This document shows positions 60,836-64,000 of a DNA stretch of 64,000 nt, one piece after another. The notes below the pieces were generated by a model. It was given only the letters and a program-made list of their open reading frames with translations, did not search any database and was not told the origin of the DNA. Both the position numbers and the translations under genes were made by a program. Positions within the stretch are counted from its first letter, which is position 1; every line of letters starts with the position of its first letter. Location of the stretch: NCBI GenBank assembly GCA_002633005.1, contig NMRA01000231.1, positions 24,351 to 88,350 of the forward strand. The letters are read 5' to 3'. Source of the stretch: Phoronis australis (lineage: Eukaryota > Phoronida > Phoronidae).

Positions 60836-62328
60836 GGTCAGGTGGTCGTGTCAGACGAGGGGTGCATGAGAAAACATCATTCTGAAACATACTGAGGATG
60901 AATAAAACTTTTGCCAACAACGTGAATGCTTCAACATAAATGTGGATAGTGACAAAAACGTACATGCAACTGGCTCGAGCCTGCATTAAATGTGGCAAGA
61001 CATGCAAAGCAGAGTCTAGTGTTAACTAGCTACACTTCCAAGGATTGAAGTTCAGTGGACCTCCTTCCAAACTTTTCAAGTGTGTTCCAAATTTCTTGTG
61101 CCCATGACATTAATCTCACTTGATAACAAATCTTAAAAGTATCACTTTACCAAAACAGAAATGGTACGTCACGAGCATACTGTTCTAAAAGAGGTGTCTC
61201 AACATTTCTTTGCAACAAAAAAGAGAGTGGCATGATTGAGTTTCTTTTAATGGTAGTAACAGACAAGGACAACTAAGTAAGACCTGTGTCCTTTGAATGT
61301 TGGAGCAAAAATTTACTAGTACAGACGACTGAACATGCTAAAATTTAAGACAAGTTTCATTGCGAGAAGACCACAAACACAGTCGTGGCATACTGAAAAT
61401 TTGAGCTTCACTTAAACTGACAACTTTTTACCCACATCGTTCACAACACTATGTTTTTACAGGCACTAGTCGAATATTAATAGCGGTCCCTGATTTAGAG
61501 AACCAGGCATTTCATATTGAGTAACGGGCCCATGATTTAGTGGTTGAAACTAGTCCTCTAAACAAGGGACCGCTATATCCGACCAGTGCCGTTATTACCT
61601 ATCAGTTACAGCAGACAATACCATTGGCAGTGGACGCGGAAGGCTTATGCCATGCCGAATGAAGACAGCCTATTAGTAGGGGCAAAGTAGGGCTATTTGC
61701 TGCTTATAATGCAGCAGGGCAAAAGCCATGGATACGTCCATAGACCAAATCAAGTCACAGGCGTCCTCAGCCTCTGATCGCTCCTAATACACTATATATA
61801 AGAAGTATATATAATGGTGTACTGGGTACGACCAGACAGAAGCTGCGGACGCCTGTGCTGTGGCTGTGTGACTGCGCTTTTCAACAGACAACACTCCATT
61901 GACTCCAACCTCGTACGAGACCAAGTGAACTCCTGTGCCCCAGCTGCAGTCTACAATTAAAATCTGAATATTTCCCATGTCTTTTTCTAATATTCTTTTG
62001 TTCTATCTACCTCAAATGTTAAATAAACGTTTTACTTACTTTCAGTACTTAGTAGCTTGGAAAAGGTAAAACTGTCGCCAGTGTAGCATTGACCTCGTTA
62101 TTCCTAAGCAAGCGACTTCTAGTGGCACTAAATTAAAATACATTTAAAAATACTTACAATGGGGAAATGTAAATTATGCTTACAAGTGATAAGTTATTGA
62201 CCTACAAGTTTTTTAAATTAAAAATCATTTTTATATAAAGAACAAATTTTGATAGAACCTAATCTTAATGACATTTTTAATCCATAATAAGTGTTTGTAA
62301 TAGAGGCTACAGAGACACATGTGCAAAA
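60836..62328. other. Divergent intergenic region between CENATAC and RRP1
   Basis: About 1.5 kb separates the two divergently oriented start codons, so it must hold both promoters. Apart from the hairpin element I see no CpG-rich core, TATA box or other clear signal. The sequence is AT-rich. Confidence 0.5.
61462..61590. mobile_element. 129-bp hairpin element (MITE-like)
   Basis: The ends GGCACTAGTCGAATAT and, inverted, GGCACTGGTCGGATAT are followed on both sides by AGCGGTCCCT-type arms: 61481-61501 pairs with 61554-61575 almost perfectly. The whole unit can fold into a long hairpin. It lies in the gap between CENATAC and RRP1. The superfamily is unknown. Confidence 0.65.
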
Positions 62329-62464
62329 ATGGCAGCCCCCAATGAGGCAGGATCACCGGAGGTTTATTTTGCTCAGAAATTGGCCGGCAATGAGAAGAAA
62401 ACAAGAGATCAAGCTGTCAAAAGATTAAAAAAATGGTTAAGAGCTCGTTCGAATGTAAACGCAG
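62329..62464 (+). CDS. RRP1: RRP1 (Nop52) first coding exon, partial gene
   Basis: It starts in a good context (aaaATGG) and encodes 45 residues: MAAPNEAGSPEVYFAQ, then KLAGNEKKTRDQAVKRL and KKWLRARSNVNA. Human RRP1 has QRLAGNEQVTRDRAVRKL and RKYIVART at the same place. It ends at donor G|gtaccc in phase 1. RRP1 is a nucleolar protein of 60S subunit and pre-rRNA (27S/ITS) processing. No second exon (the expected LLKVWKGLFYCMW region) is found before the window ends, so intron 1 exceeds 1.5 kb. Confidence 0.82.
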
Positions 62465-62859
62465 GTACCCCTTTTTACCGACCTAGCTTTGCTCACGAAA
62501 TTTTCGAAGTTTCCTTCGTGGTTTTCACGTGCGCAGTTCGTTTAGACAAGGCAATCATTGAATAATGGCCCCGTTAGTCAATCGATGAATTTGGTTCTCA
62601 AAGTCAAGGTCCACTATATCTATCTAGCTAGTTAGCTGTTTGAAGACTTTCGTCAAAATACGGCTAGAGAGCTGGCAATGACCATTGCCTCTGTTGGCCC
62701 GAAGCAGAGGCGATGCAGAGGCTAGTATAGGCGCTCTGTACGCCGGAAGCTTTTCGGTGAATTATGCCTCGCACCGACTAAACCATCAAAGTCACGTTGT
62801 TATAAATACCTTTTGCGCATAGAGGAACACCTTAGGAGGTTGTCGATGTGTTTAATTCC

Positions 62860-63570
62860 CAAAAGGGGCCGTGATTGATGTGGTTGGTTGGCGAGATATA
62901 GGTTTAGTCAGAGAGGAAGATAGTGTGAAGTTGGAGATAAAAAGGGTTAGTGCTGATCAGACGTGTTTTGTGGGGAATAGTGAGTGGGAGGTCAAGGCAG
63001 GAGGGTTGGTAGGGTTGCTTGGGGAGAATGGGGAGTGGTTTACGGGAAAGAAGTTGGTTTGGATGGAGGCGTGTCAGTGGGCAGGGTGTCATTTTGTTGG
63101 GAAGGATATAGGGGCACATGTTAGGTTTTGGCATTTGCCGAAATGTGTATATTGGCGGAGTCGAGTTTTGTTTTGAAGTTGGTACGTCAGTTGGGGAAGG
63201 TTTTAGTGGGAAGTGGGGATTTGGCTGTGATAAGGGTGTGGTTATTGGAAAGTGCGGGAGATTTGGGGGATGCGGATTTTAGGGAGGTAGTGAGGGTATG
63301 TAGGGAGTTAGGATGGGCAGTTCCGAGGGGCAGGTGTTTGAGGGAGTCTCAGGTGGTGTTGTTGTCGTGGAAAGGGGTTGAGGGGTTAATGAGGAGGCTA
63401 TCTGTAGGACAGTTGTTGGATCGGTTGAGAGATAGGCCATTTTATAGATTTTAGGGTGGGGCATGGATTCGGGGATTGGGTGAGAGGGAGAGTAGTGGTG
63501 TTTGTGGTGGAGGCAGCGTGATGATGGATGGGGGGTTACAGTTGGGGAGGGGGTAAGGTTGTTGGAGGAG
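62860..63570 (+). other. Strongly G-rich, C-poor segment in RRP1 intron 1
   Basis: For about 700 bp the + strand has many G runs and very few C, unlike anything else in the window. Overlapping open frames occur on both strands but their products have no recognisable motif. The strand asymmetry could reflect an inserted element, a G-quadruplex-prone tract or a satellite-derived segment. The rest, to 64000, shows nothing. Confidence 0.6.
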
Positions 63571-64000
63571 GTGGAATGTTTTCTGTATGTATGTTGATTT
63601 GGCTTATTTTATTTTGATAGGAGATTTATTATTTTGTGTCAGATGAGGTTTATTGTTTTGTTTTGGGGTGTATATTTTGCATTGTGGGGGTTTTTCTTTA
63701 TGACGTTGAGGTGTATGGTGGGTAGTCGTACGGAGTTCTCCAATTCTAACTGAGTGGCCTCGGTTGTGTGTCTGTTGTTTGGTAGACCGCCACTCTGGGT
63801 CAACCTTTGATAGTGTTCAGACGTCTCAGAAGCCAGTGCGGTTGAAGTAATTCAGGTAAGGCGTACTACACTCCGTTCATTTCTCAAAATTGAAAACTGA
63901 TCATTTTTACGTAGTACATGCCAGGTGATATGAAGTCATACCACCTGCAGCAAGCAGTATTAATAATGGTCAGTTTCCGATTTATGGAACGGTACAAAGG

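Noticed and set aside
62871-63464. Several overlapping open frames on both strands
   Set aside because: They follow from the extreme G-rich, stop-poor composition; no protein family is recognisable.
1-64000. tRNA, rRNA, snRNA or CRISPR features
   Set aside because: No convincing candidate was seen by eye; a covariance-model scan would be the decisive test.

Overview
The window is eukaryotic nuclear DNA from an invertebrate animal, most likely marine. It is AT-rich, genes are split into short exons with GT-AG introns, and the intergenic DNA is full of decayed transposons, minisatellites and small hairpin elements. I cannot name the species. An atypical (nuclear) I-kappa-B gene with six ankyrin repeats and CENATAC and RRP1 orthologues place it in Metazoa. 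No bacterial, organellar or CRISPR feature is present.

Layout. 1-24.5 kb has no host gene I can defend. It holds Ty3/gypsy debris (about 6.1-6.6 and 8.3-9.5 kb), a 1-kb element with 41-bp inverted ends (4922-5933), several short elements ending in CAG(G/T)GGCGGAT, a PIF/Harbinger transposase remnant with one of these inserted in it (19 kb), a tandem duplication and a recurring TACGTACACTAC motif (9.9-15.5 kb). 24.5-39.3 kb (+) is a complete ten-exon gene that I assembled by matching splice phases: an 864-residue protein with an N-terminal KIX-like domain, a Ser/acidic region, a Gln-rich tract and a C-terminal IkB-zeta/BCL3-type ankyrin domain. 42.5-48.7 kb (+) is a five-exon classical short-chain dehydrogenase/reductase (291 aa). 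50.6-60.8 kb (-) is a seven-exon CENATAC (CCDC84) orthologue (277 aa), tail-to-tail with the dehydrogenase. 62.3 kb (+) is the first coding exon of RRP1/Nop52, diverging from CENATAC; the rest lies outside the window.

Most interesting system. The KIX-IkB gene joins a CBP/p300-type co-activator docking domain to an NF-kB-binding ankyrin domain in one polypeptide, which I do not know from any vertebrate IkB. Its middle region carries a helix resembling the CREB KID segment (RYKDVLAIL against SYRKILNDL) and a second hydrophobic Phi-x-x-Phi-Phi motif, so KIX domain and candidate KIX ligands sit in the same chain. Upstream of its start are three consensus kappa-B sites within 111 bp, then a perfect CRE (TGACGTCA), a CCAAT box and ETS-like sites. 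This suggests an NF-kB-induced feedback regulator tied to CREB/CBP-type signalling. The domain architecture is read from sequence and comparison with known families; the function and regulation are inference.

Assembly caution. Three single N bases (19415, 24574, 44909) look like contig joins. Two are flanked by near-identical direct repeats (60 bp and about 1.25 kb), the pattern left by unmerged overlapping contigs, so the apparent duplication of dehydrogenase exon 3 is probably artificial.
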